Position numbers and translations under genes: made by a program
Origin: Paenibacillus chitinolyticus NBRC 15660
GTDB lineage: Bacteria > Bacillota > Bacilli > Paenibacillales > NBRC-103111
Assembly (NCBI RefSeq): GCF_000739915.1
Contig: NZ_BBJT01000004.1
Coordinates: forward strand, 434,001 to 498,000
Length of the DNA stretch: 64,000 nucleotides
Direction of reading: 5' to 3'
The notes under the pieces: generated by a model
Databases searched by the model: none
Told to the model about the DNA's origin: nothing
The model's input: the letters and a program-made list of their open reading frames with translations, nothing else
Shown here: one piece after another, positions 26,067 to 33,736 of the stretch
How positions within the stretch are numbered: the stretch's first letter is position 1
Layout of the letters: each line of letters begins with the position of its first letter

Positions 26067-26243
26067 GAACTTATTTCCATTCTAACAACGCCGTGGAACG
26101 GACAATCTGAACTTCTTGCTCGTTAATCGGACATTCTTTCCCGCTTCGTTTCTAAGGCGTTAACCGGACAAGAAAACCTGAGGCCCGAAACGGACCGGAT
26201 TCTATAATAGAAAAAAAGTAAACGCGCACAAGGAGGTATTCAG
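26067..26243. promoter_or_regulatory. divergent promoter region with CGGACA direct repeats
   Basis: The region separates the minus-strand carbamoyltransferase unit from the plus-strand PhyH gene. A plus-strand -10 TATAAT is at 26203-26208 without a recognisable -35. Two similar 12-mers, GTTAATCGGACA (26122-26133) and GTTAACCGGACA (26159-26170), lie 37 bases apart, and a third CGGACA is just upstream. Such direct repeats fit an AraC-type operator. The 11-mer CCGGACAAGAA (26164-26174) recurs at 50338-50348. Confidence 0.5.
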
Positions 26244-27050
26244 TTGAAATCCGAATCCGCAAACAAAGCCCTGCCGGATTTATCGTCGGGCTACACGCTG
26301 ACGCAGGAGCAAATCCGTTATTTCAGAGACAACGGGCATATTTGTTTGAAACAGGTTCTCACCCCAGCGGAAATTACGGCCTACCGGCCCCGCATTCTGG
26401 AAGCCATCCGCGATTACATGACCAATACGATCCCCTCATCGGGTCCGGACGATTCCGGCACGGTCAATTTGCGTCTCCGCCACCCGGATGTCGGGCGCTT
26501 CACCGCTTCCCGCCGGATTGCCAAGATCGCCGCCGACCTGATGGGCGTGGAAGGCGTCCGGATTTACCGGGACTCCGCCTTCTTCAAACAGCCCGGTGCG
26601 GCCGCAACGCCCATGCATCAGGACAACAACTACATGCTTCTCGACACGGACCGCTCCATTACAGCCTGGATTCCTCTTCGGGAGGTTACCGCTTCCATGG
26701 GTTCGCTTCACTTTATTTCGCGGTCCCATACGCTCGATAATCGCGGAAAAACAGCCAAGCAGAACCTGAAAGCGGCGTACAGACTCGGGCTGGAGGAGAT
26801 GACTTACGGCGGAATCGGACTGGGAGACGTGACCTTTCACGCGGGCTGGACGCTTCACAATGCCCCGCCCAACGAAACAAGTGATACCCGTGAAGCCATG
26901 ACGATGATGTATTACGAGGACGGAGCCTCTATCGTCAATCCTTTCGAGACCGACCCTACCGGGCATCTTAACCAATACTTCGGGGGACAGAAGACGGGCG
27001 AGACGGCGGACACCCCTTTTAACCCGCTCGTGTATAAAAAAGGCAGCTAA
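26244..27050 (+). CDS. PhyH-family Fe(II)/2-oxoglutarate dioxygenase (plus strand)
   Basis: 268 residues, TTG start at 26244 with AAGGAGG seven bases upstream; no ATG gives a full N-terminus. Intact triad: His125 and Asp127 (TPMHQDNNYML) and a distal histidine in GWTLHNAPPN. It resembles the tandem genes at 13.6-16.9 kb more than the 22-24 kb pair (shared RIAKIAADLMG, VRIYRDSAFF, VTFHAGWTL). It is the only plus-strand gene between 0.6 and 58.9 kb, has its own promoter and is closed by a strong hairpin, so it can be regulated separately. Confidence 0.9.
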   Translation: MKSESANKALPDLSSGYTLTQEQIRYFRDNGHICLKQVLTPAEITAYRPRILEAIRDYMTNTIPSSGPDDSGTVNLRLRHPDVGRFTASRRIAKIAADLMGVEGVRIYRDSAFFKQPGAAATPMHQDNNYMLLDTDRSITAWIPLREVTASMGSLHFISRSHTLDNRGKTAKQNLKAAYRLGLEEMTYGGIGLGDVTFHAGWTLHNAPPNETSDTREAMTMMYYEDGASIVNPFETDPTGHLNQYFGGQKTGETADTPFNPLVYKKGS

Positions 27051-27122
27051 GGAGCGATCCGTCCCCGAAGTCAATCTGCGATCCTTCTCAGCGGATGCCT
27101 TTAACCCGGATTCGGAAACCTG

Positions 27123-27170
27123 AAAGAAGCTTCCCGACCCGCTGCGCGATGCGGGTTTGGAAGCTTCTTT
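27123..27170 (+). terminator. intrinsic terminator of the plus-strand PhyH gene
   Basis: A stem of AAAGAAGCTTCC with continuing GACCCGC pairs with GCGGGTTTGGAAGCTTCTTT around an eight-base loop. It lies 72 bases after the stop of 26244-27050. Confidence 0.7.
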
Positions 27171-27186
27171 GTTCCGGTTTGGGGAC

Positions 27187-27230
27187 TTCTCCTTCGGGGC
27201 TGCGACGTAGGGAGAAGCTCCGAAGGAGAA
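27187..27230. repeat. second inverted repeat in the convergent gap
   Basis: TTCTCCTTCGGGGCT pairs with AGCTCCGAAGGAGAA, 15 positions with one mismatch and a 14-base loop, with flanking GGGG/CCCC that can extend the stem. There is no T-run on either strand. It stands between the convergent ends of the PhyH and epimerase genes and may act as a factor-dependent or mRNA-stabilising hairpin. Confidence 0.55.
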
Positions 27231-27257
27231 GCCCCTTGATGAAGGAGAACGGGCGTT

Positions 27258-28193
27258 TCAGACGAGACCCCGGGCGAGTTTTCCGTACAGCTCTTCAATC
27301 CCTTCTTTCAGCGAATGCGATGCTTTCCAGCCCAGCATCGCGCCGATCTTATCCGCATTGATCCGGTAAGACCTCGGATCGGCCGGTCCCTCCCGTCGGA
27401 TCTCGACGGGAATCGGCAGTACGGCCGCAACGAGCTCCGCCAGATCCCCGATCCGGATGTTCTGCCCACCGGAACCGATGTTGAATATCTGGGCGGACAC
27501 CTTCTCCGCAGGAGCTTCCAGCAGACAGCAGACGGCCTCGACGGCATCCTTCAGATGGACGAACGGCCTCCACTGCCCGCCCCCGCCCTGGAGAGTGATC
27601 GTACCGGTCTGCCACGCCGCCCGGACCATCGCGTTAACGGCGAGATCGAATCTCATTCTCGGAGAGTATCCGTAAAGGATGGCCGGACGCGCCACCGTGA
27701 CGTCAAACCCTTCCCTGCCGAGAAGAAGAATATCCCGCTCCGACCGGGAGGCGGCTCTGGCGTAAGTCGTCAGCGGGTTCGGGACCGCTTTCTCATCCGC
27801 TCCGCCCGGATCGTCCCGGAATCCGTACACGCCGCAGGTGGACATCAAAATATACCGCCCCGCTCCCGCTTCCCTGGATTTCTTCGCAGTCCGGTAGCGT
27901 GCAAACTGATTGATATCCAGCGTCTCGTGCGGAGTGATTTCCCCCCGGCGGTCATGGGAAATGGCGGCCAGATCGATAACGGCGTCTATGCCTTCAAGCC
28001 CTTCGCCGCTCCATGTTCTCGTATCCGCATAAATCCGGCTTACGCCCGAGTGAATAAAATGCCTGTCCTGGCTCCGGGTATACTTGTCCAGAGCCAGGAC
28101 TTCATACCCCCGCTTAGCCAGCTCGGGCACAAGGCTGCACCCGATATACCCACCCGCTCCGGTAACAAGGACTTTGCGTGCGGCTTTCCTCAT
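27258..28193 (-). CDS. NAD-dependent epimerase/dehydratase (extended SDR), catalytic Lys replaced
   Basis: 311 residues. The NAD motif is TGAGGYIG (11-18), with DLAAISHD, STCGVYG and the C-terminal GGQWRPFVHLKDAV typical of UDP-sugar and ADP-heptose 6-epimerases. The YxxxK site reads TTYARAASRSE, so Tyr144 is kept but Ala148 stands where lysine is expected. Either another lysine substitutes or activity is altered. ATG 28193 overlaps the TGA of the glycosyltransferase. Its place at the end of the heptose module suggests epimerisation or oxidation of the nucleotide-heptose, similar in position to HldD. Confidence 0.75.
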   Translation of the reverse strand: MRKAARKVLVTGAGGYIGCSLVPELAKRGYEVLALDKYTRSQDRHFIHSGVSRIYADTRTWSGEGLEGIDAVIDLAAISHDRRGEITPHETLDINQFARYRTAKKSREAGAGRYILMSTCGVYGFRDDPGGADEKAVPNPLTTYARAASRSERDILLLGREGFDVTVARPAILYGYSPRMRFDLAVNAMVRAAWQTGTITLQGGGGQWRPFVHLKDAVEAVCCLLEAPAEKVSAQIFNIGSGGQNIRIGDLAELVAAVLPIPVEIRREGPADPRSYRINADKIGAMLGWKASHSLKEGIEELYGKLARGLV

Positions 28194-29293
28194 AGCGGGT
28201 CCCCGCAGATGCGTTCGGCCGCTTCCCGGCTCATGCCCTGACCGGTCAGCTTTTGTAAAGCTGCTTCCTTCACATGTTCGGAAGATATGCCCAGCCGTTT
28301 GATATCCCGTTCCAGCATTCTGCGGTAAACGGAGTAAGATCTGGGAAGACGCCGTTCGAATTGGCTGACTATCGTATAGTCCAGCAGCAGGACTCTTTCA
28401 TAGATTTCGTTGTACCGGGCCCGTTCTTCCCCGCTAACCACCTCATAGCCGGGATCCGCAAAAGAACGGTAATAAGAGACGGAACCGATATGCACGACTT
28501 CATCCGACAAAGCAGTCTCGTCTTCATCCAGACATCTTACGCGATGAAGGGGATATCCCCGGGAATATGCCAGAAGCTGATACAGAACCAGGGTGTCCAG
28601 ATGGCGGGTCACGACCCCGTCCTTCTTTATGATCTGGGCGGGAAATATCGGCGTTCCGTCGCCGTTTTCCGGGAGGATTCGGGCCAGTGTGCGTTTATGG
28701 GCATCGTCCAGCACGTGGAGCGTATCGTACCTTTTAAAAGAGGACGAGACCGGCGCCGCATCAAGAAGAAACGGCCGGGGCGACCAGGGCAGATCCCCGT
28801 CGTCCAGTTCGCGGATAACATCCTGGTTAATGAACAAGAAGAACGTCCGGAGGACGCGAAAATCAAAATGCGCCGGGGGGACCGTTCTTTTTCCGTACTC
28901 ATACGACCACACGCAGTTCATGGAGGCCGAGCGCGGTACGCGGGCCATTTCACCGAACAGCCGGTCGTTCAAAACGAAACAGTCGATATCCAGCCACCCG
29001 AAGTCCTCCCTGTTTACGGCCGTCAGGTAATGCCAGACAATTCCCTCGTCTACTTTTTCCCCGAAACAAAAGAAAGGGCGCCGGATCTCTTGCCGGACCC
29101 AGATTTGCTCTTCTTCGGTAAACCCCGCCCCGATTAAGACGACCGGAACCGTGTCCGGTACGAATTGAAGCGATTTGGCCGCCCAGTGAAGAAGTCCCGT
29201 CGTGAAGAACAAATAATACACGCCGTTCTTTTCGGGAATGCTTTCGTAAAAACGGCGGAAATCTTGCAGCAGCTTGTCGTCCAAATGCTTCAC
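28190..29293 (-). CDS. putative glycosyltransferase with DxD motif
   Basis: 367 residues, GTG 29293 behind GGGGAGGCAT. The family is not certain, but an Asp-x-Asp motif is present in FGWLDIDCFVLND (Asp102, Asp104), preceded by beta strands ending in a nucleotide-binding-like turn, as in metal-dependent GT-A glycosyltransferases. The C-terminal third is helical and basic. No signal peptide or membrane segment. It is coupled to the epimerase downstream (ATGA overlap) and to a carbamoyltransferase upstream, supporting transfer of a sugar that is carbamoylated. Moderate certainty. Confidence 0.6.
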   Translation of the reverse strand: MKHLDDKLLQDFRRFYESIPEKNGVYYLFFTTGLLHWAAKSLQFVPDTVPVVLIGAGFTEEEQIWVRQEIRRPFFCFGEKVDEGIVWHYLTAVNREDFGWLDIDCFVLNDRLFGEMARVPRSASMNCVWSYEYGKRTVPPAHFDFRVLRTFFLFINQDVIRELDDGDLPWSPRPFLLDAAPVSSSFKRYDTLHVLDDAHKRTLARILPENGDGTPIFPAQIIKKDGVVTRHLDTLVLYQLLAYSRGYPLHRVRCLDEDETALSDEVVHIGSVSYYRSFADPGYEVVSGEERARYNEIYERVLLLDYTIVSQFERRLPRSYSVYRRMLERDIKRLGISSEHVKEAALQKLTGQGMSREAAERICGDPL

Positions 29294-29295
29294 GC

Positions 29296-31086
29296 CTATG
29301 CCTCCCCTTCCGTTTTTTTCCGTCGATACAGCTTATTCCCCATCAGGAGAACATCCAGCTCGGCTTTCAGGAAGCAGCGGACGGCCTCCGCCGGAGTCTC
29401 CACCATCGGCTCTCCGTCCAGATTGAACGAAGTGTTAAGGAGCAGCGGGCAGCCGGTTATGCGCTTGTAGCTTTCTAAAAGAGCGGCCATTTCCGCATTT
29501 AATCCGGGAGAGATGGCATGCATCTGCGCTGCCCCCTCCGTCGTCAGGCCCCGCGGGTTTACCGGGGTTGCTGGGTCTCTCGGGTTTACCGGGCCCACCG
29601 GGTCTGTCCGGTTTGCCGGGGTTACAGGGGTTGCGGGGTCTGCCAGGTCTGCCAGGCTGGCCGGGTTTACTGGGCCCGCCGGGTCTGTCCGGTCTGCCGG
29701 GCTTGCCCCGACACTCTCCGCATCGTCAAGCCTGCCGGACGCGTACGCCTCGGCTGCATGCGCCTGAAACCGGCGTTCTCCCTGCGGCGGGATCGCCTTA
29801 CCGGCATCCTCTTCCAACACAATGTAACCGAAGGGGCGGAAAGCTTCCCGCTTTTTGGCCGAGTTCAGCCGCGAGATGTTTCCGGGAAACCCCGCATCCG
29901 CAAGGATGCTCCGGTTTCCCAGCGCCTTCGGCCCGAACTCCGCGCCTCCCCGGAAAACGGCGACCAGATTTCCTTCCGAAAGCAGTCGTGCCGCTTGTCC
30001 GTTGATATCCTCGGTCTTCACTTCCTCCAGGAAATCCCCGGCCTTGCGCGCGGCTTCTTCCATAGCTTCCGCCGGATACGGTTTCCCCAAGTATGGGGTG
30101 GCCGGGAGAAGCGCTTCTCTGTGGTGCCCGCCCAGCACATAATGCCCGTACAGTGCGCTTCCCACCGCGGCTCCGGCATCGCCTGGGGCAGGCGGCAGAT
30201 ACAGCCGCTTGAAGGGAGTCTCCCGCAGCAGCCTGTTTACGGCCGCATGATTCAGAAAAACGCTGCCGGCCAGGCAGAGGTTGTCCGAGCCCGTCCGCTT
30301 ATGCAAATACCGGCAGGCATGGATCAGTATCCGCTCCAGATGAACCTGCACGGCATAGGCCGCATCCGCCTTCGTCCGGAACAGCTCGCCGCCGCTTTCC
30401 GAGCGGCCGAGCTCCGCGCGGATAAGACTCCGGAGTTCGTTCATCTGCCCGAGAGTCTGGCTGAACCCGCCCTCGTCGTCCAGGGAATAGAAGGCGCGGA
30501 ACGGCTCCACCAGCCGGTCGGTTCCATACGCGGAGACGGCCAGCGTCTTCTCGTCGTACATCGGCCCGAACCCGATCTCCTCCGTCACGGCCAAGTAGAA
30601 GAGGCCGGCGGAGTTGGACACGTTGCGGAAATCGTCACTCTCCCGGCCCGCAACCTTTCGGATTTCCCGGATTTCAGCACCTCCTGCCGCATAGTAAGTA
30701 ACGGTTTCCACGATCTTGTTCTCCCGGTCCAGGTAACTGCCCCGGCCATCGGCCACGAGTACCGCCGCTTCGGTGAAGGGAGACGGATAGAACGCACTCG
30801 CCGCATGAGCGAGATGATGGTTCATCAGCCGGATTCCCGGGACATACCGGGCGTAATACCGGCTTTCGATATTGTCCGCGCCGATGATAAGATCGACGTC
30901 TTTTTCGGTCACGCCCGCATAATCCAGACAGTACCGGGCCGCTTTGCAGCGAAAGGTCGAGGCATCGACGAAAGCCTGCTTGGAGCGGGACAGCCGCTCT
31001 TCCTCGATCGCGCATACGATTTTTCCTTCATGCAGCAGACAAGCGGAAAAATCGTGGATAGAACCTCCCAATCCCAATATGAGCAT
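29296..31086 (-). CDS. NodU/CmcH-family O-carbamoyltransferase (short type) with repeat insertion
   Basis: 596 residues, ATG 31086. The Kae1-like half has [14 protein letters not shown] and the metal-binding [14 protein letters not shown] (about 88-101), then VLVADGRGS. The C-terminal half keeps [14 protein letters not shown] and [17 protein letters not shown]. Between them, where paralogues have a CHED- or HLDG-(T/S)-RVQ loop, this protein carries about 60 residues of Pro/Ala/Asp-rich repeats ([10 protein letters not shown] and similar). The conserved loop is lost, so activity may be altered. It is paralogous to 33678-35399. Likely role: carbamoylation of a sugar hydroxyl, or a partner subunit. 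Confidence 0.83.
   Translation of the reverse strand: MLILGLGGSIHDFSACLLHEGKIVCAIEEERLSRSKQAFVDASTFRCKAARYCLDYAGVTEKDVDLIIGADNIESRYYARYVPGIRLMNHHLAHAASAFYPSPFTEAAVLVADGRGSYLDRENKIVETVTYYAAGGAEIREIRKVAGRESDDFRNVSNSAGLFYLAVTEEIGFGPMYDEKTLAVSAYGTDRLVEPFRAFYSLDDEGGFSQTLGQMNELRSLIRAELGRSESGGELFRTKADAAYAVQVHLERILIHACRYLHKRTGSDNLCLAGSVFLNHAAVNRLLRETPFKRLYLPPAPGDAGAAVGSALYGHYVLGGHHREALLPATPYLGKPYPAEAMEEAARKAGDFLEEVKTEDINGQAARLLSEGNLVAVFRGGAEFGPKALGNRSILADAGFPGNISRLNSAKKREAFRPFGYIVLEEDAGKAIPPQGERRFQAHAAEAYASGRLDDAESVGASPADRTDPAGPVNPASLADLADPATPVTPANRTDPVGPVNPRDPATPVNPRGLTTEGAAQMHAISPGLNAEMAALLESYKRITGCPLLLNTSFNLDGEPMVETPAEAVRCFLKAELDVLLMGNKLYRRKKTEGEA
29540..29725. repeat. short tandem repeat inside a carbamoyltransferase gene
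   Basis: The plus strand shows degenerate 9-base repeats of the GGGTTTACC/GGGTCTGCC type. They encode the Pro/Ala/Asp-rich stretch of the minus-strand carbamoyltransferase. The repeat length is a multiple of three, so copy-number change would keep the frame. Confidence 0.75.
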
Positions 31087-31110
31087 CGTTATTCACGCCT
31101 TTACGCCAGT

Positions 31111-33048
31111 TTAGATCGTGCGGAACAATTTCTTATGCCGCTGCACAAGCCGGACTTCCCTGCACAGCCGCTCGGCATCTTCCCGGCTGCGGATGTCGTA
31201 AACACCCGCCGGTTCCTGTTCGTTGGGGTCCCGGTAATGGTAGAGCACGTCGCGGGGAACGTCCCACGGGTTCAGCTCCTTCCACGCTGCCTCCTTTTCC
31301 CGGTCGCTCAAGGCATTCATGCCGATCCTGCGGGGATACGGACCTTCATGAGCCTGGGCGTAATCGCCATGATTCCGCAGCCGGATGCGCATCCCGTTGA
31401 TATAAGCCACCGGTATGCCTTTGCGGAGGGCGAAATTGAGCGCCTCATGGATCATGTTGACGATCGGCTCGCCCCGGTCGTTCAACGACGTATTGCAAAT
31501 GACGGGGACGCCGGTCTGCTTCCGGAACTCGCCGATGACCCCGTACAAGCGGGGATTCTCCAGACGGCCGATGCTCTGAACACGGGCGCTGCCGTCCAGA
31601 TGCAGCACCCCCGGAATGAGGGGAGCCTTGTCTGGCCTCGCCTTGAACGTATGCAGCATAAACCGCGACGGATAATCCGTCTCGAACCATTCCGCCGTCT
31701 CCTCTTCCAGAATGATCGGCGCTACAGGCCTCCACCACTCCCGCTGCTTGACCTCGTTCACCATGCGCTTCGATTCTTCCGTCCGCGGATCTCCCAGAAG
31801 AGAGCGGTGTCCCAGCGCGCGGGGGCCGATTTCCGACTCGCCGTCGAACCACAGGACGAGGCCCCGCTGAATATCCCGCGCCGCCTGCTGTTCGGTCATC
31901 GGCCCGGCCCCCTCGATAAACGGGGCATAGGCTTCACTCGAAAGGATGTCCGGGAGGGAAGAGTCCGGCTCCCCGAAATAGGCGTGAGCCAGCTTAAACT
32001 CGAACGGTTCCCCCCGGAGCTTTTTGTGGAAAGCATAGAGCCCCATCCCCAGCGAAAGCCCGGAATCTCCGACGCAAGGAGGCGCGATAAATCCGGCAAA
32101 CCCGTATTTATTCATCAAATGCCTGTTCGTCGGGCAGTTCAACGCAAAACCGCCGGCCAGCGCCAGATAAGTTTCCGACGGATCGATGGAGTACGCCGCC
32201 AGGCTGCGGTCGATATTGGCGTCCATGACTTCCATCGAGACCTGCTGGACGATTTTCATGATCATGCTGATCTTGTTCTCCCGCCGGGAGAAACGGGGAT
32301 CGAATCCGTTGAACAACCGCCCGGCATCCTCGTCGGTCAACTGCTCGACCCGGTTGACGAGGTCGCGGATGCAGTCCGACTCCCACATGTCGTGCAGTCC
32401 GTCCAGCACGGGAAAGCCGGCCGTCCTCTCCCCGTAGATCTCGCTCGTGCTTGCCGAAGCAAGCGCCATGAGCGTGCCCTCCCGCATCCGGAAATAAAAC
32501 TTGGCCCAACCCCAGAGCATACCCGGCGATTCCGCCGGAAACAGGTTAACCCTGCCCTCGTTTATATAGCCTCCGGTGAAGAAATATTTCTCCGTCCGTT
32601 CCCTCGTGTCCACAACCCCGTCGGGACCGCCGTCAACCGAAAAACCGAGAATGCGCTTGTTATAAAACAACTCCGAATCCGCCATAACCGCAGAAAACAG
32701 ATGGGAAATGCTGTGATAAGAAAGATCCCGGTATTCCTGAACGCTGTGATAATCAGCCGCCGTTTGCAAGCCCGGAGTCCCCCATATTTCCACCATGTCC
32801 CGGAGCGACAAGCCGAGCGGCTTCAAAAGCTCGTTCAGAACGCGCTTCGCCTGCTCCGGGCTATGGAAGGAGACGTAGTGCTCCTTAATCCCCGTCACAC
32901 GCTCCAGCTCCCACAGCCGGATCAGCTTCACCGTCCTCCCGCTCTTCTGAAACAAAGCCGCGTTCTGGTCGTGACGGATAATCGTTCCCAGCAAATGATC
33001 CAGAGGATCGATGTGCAAATAAGCGGACAAATAATAGCCGTCTTGCAT
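31111..33048 (-). CDS. NodU/CmcH-family O-carbamoyltransferase (long type) 2
   Basis: 645 residues, ATG 33048 behind GGAGGGAT. Full-length paralogue of 24090-26048 (MQDGYYLSAYLHI start, YHSISHLFSAVMADSE, IGPRALGHRSLLGDPR, HLDGSARVQSI, VICNTSLNDRGEPI). All parts of the carbamoyl-adenylate site appear present. It is sandwiched between gmhA and the short-type carbamoyltransferase, placing it with heptose metabolism. Its C-terminus is basic and helical (DAERLCREVRLVQRHKKLF), as in its paralogue. Confidence 0.88.
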   Translation of the reverse strand: MQDGYYLSAYLHIDPLDHLLGTIIRHDQNAALFQKSGRTVKLIRLWELERVTGIKEHYVSFHSPEQAKRVLNELLKPLGLSLRDMVEIWGTPGLQTAADYHSVQEYRDLSYHSISHLFSAVMADSELFYNKRILGFSVDGGPDGVVDTRERTEKYFFTGGYINEGRVNLFPAESPGMLWGWAKFYFRMREGTLMALASASTSEIYGERTAGFPVLDGLHDMWESDCIRDLVNRVEQLTDEDAGRLFNGFDPRFSRRENKISMIMKIVQQVSMEVMDANIDRSLAAYSIDPSETYLALAGGFALNCPTNRHLMNKYGFAGFIAPPCVGDSGLSLGMGLYAFHKKLRGEPFEFKLAHAYFGEPDSSLPDILSSEAYAPFIEGAGPMTEQQAARDIQRGLVLWFDGESEIGPRALGHRSLLGDPRTEESKRMVNEVKQREWWRPVAPIILEEETAEWFETDYPSRFMLHTFKARPDKAPLIPGVLHLDGSARVQSIGRLENPRLYGVIGEFRKQTGVPVICNTSLNDRGEPIVNMIHEALNFALRKGIPVAYINGMRIRLRNHGDYAQAHEGPYPRRIGMNALSDREKEAAWKELNPWDVPRDVLYHYRDPNEQEPAGVYDIRSREDAERLCREVRLVQRHKKLFRTI

Positions 33049-33049
33049 G

Positions 33050-33736
33050 CTATCCCTCCGTTTCCGATTCCGGTCCGAAAAACTCCTCTTCCAGCATGAG
33101 GCAGAGGGTATGGTACATCTTCACGTGGTCTTCCTGGATTTCATCCGTTACGGAAGACGGGGAGGCGAGCACCACATCGCTCCAGGCGCGTATCCGGCCC
33201 TTGCCCGCTCCCGTCAGCGCAACGGTGGCGAGTCCCAGCGTCCGGGCCACTTCCATGGCCCGCGTTACGTTGGCCGCCTGTCCGGAAGTGCTGATGCCCA
33301 GAAGCACATCCCCCGGATTCCCGTAGCCCAGAACCTGCTGGGCGAAAACGGCATCCGCCGCCAGATCATTCAGAACGGCCGTGACGAGAGCGGTCTGGCT
33401 GACAAGCGAGATGGCGGGCAGCCCGAGCTGAAGCCCGTACAGACAAGGCGGTACCGGCTCGCCCGGAAGGCCTGCCGTGTCTGGCATCCGCCCTTTCAGC
33501 CGTTTGAGGGATGCGGCTTCCGGCGGGCGCTTCAAGCGGAAGCCCTTCATCAGCTCGCCGACAATATGCTCGGCATCCGAGGCGCTGCCTCCGTTTCCGC
33601 ATACGAGAAGCTTGCCCCCGTTTCGGAAGCTGCCCTCCATCACGGCAAACGCTTCCCCCATCGCAGTCCGGCTGTCTTCAAGACGGCCATGCTTCCGAAC
33701 CAGCGTGTCCAGATGGCGGCTCACCGCTTTTTTCAC
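33050..33736 (-). CDS. gmhA: sedoheptulose-7-phosphate isomerase (GmhA-like)
   Basis: 228 residues from GTG 33736, preferred over GTG 33745 because GGAGGTG is at the right distance. The SIS domain is clear: CGNGGSASDAEHIVGELMKGF (about 46-66, with catalytic-site Glu/His region) and GISTSGQAANV. GmhA converts sedoheptulose 7-phosphate to D-glycero-D-manno-heptose 7-phosphate. Length and an internal acidic-to-basic loop (KRPPEAASLKRLKGR) fit the Gram-negative and actinomycete types. It overlaps the upstream carbamoyltransferase by 59 bases. With the HldA-like kinase and HldC-like transferase nearby it forms an ADP-heptose pathway. Confidence 0.85.
   Translation of the reverse strand: MKKAVSRHLDTLVRKHGRLEDSRTAMGEAFAVMEGSFRNGGKLLVCGNGGSASDAEHIVGELMKGFRLKRPPEAASLKRLKGRMPDTAGLPGEPVPPCLYGLQLGLPAISLVSQTALVTAVLNDLAADAVFAQQVLGYGNPGDVLLGISTSGQAANVTRAMEVARTLGLATVALTGAGKGRIRAWSDVVLASPSSVTDEIQEDHVKMYHTLCLMLEEEFFGPESETEG

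Noticed and set aside
29568-29720. A collagen-like Gly-Leu-Pro repeat on the plus strand
   Set aside because: It comes from the 9-base DNA repeat inside the minus-strand carbamoyltransferase gene and has no independent start or continuation.
29518-33099. A plus-strand open frame of almost 1200 codons
   Set aside because: It lies exactly antisense to two carbamoyltransferases, has no ribosome site and shows no protein family; GC-rich codon use of the true genes keeps the opposite frame open.
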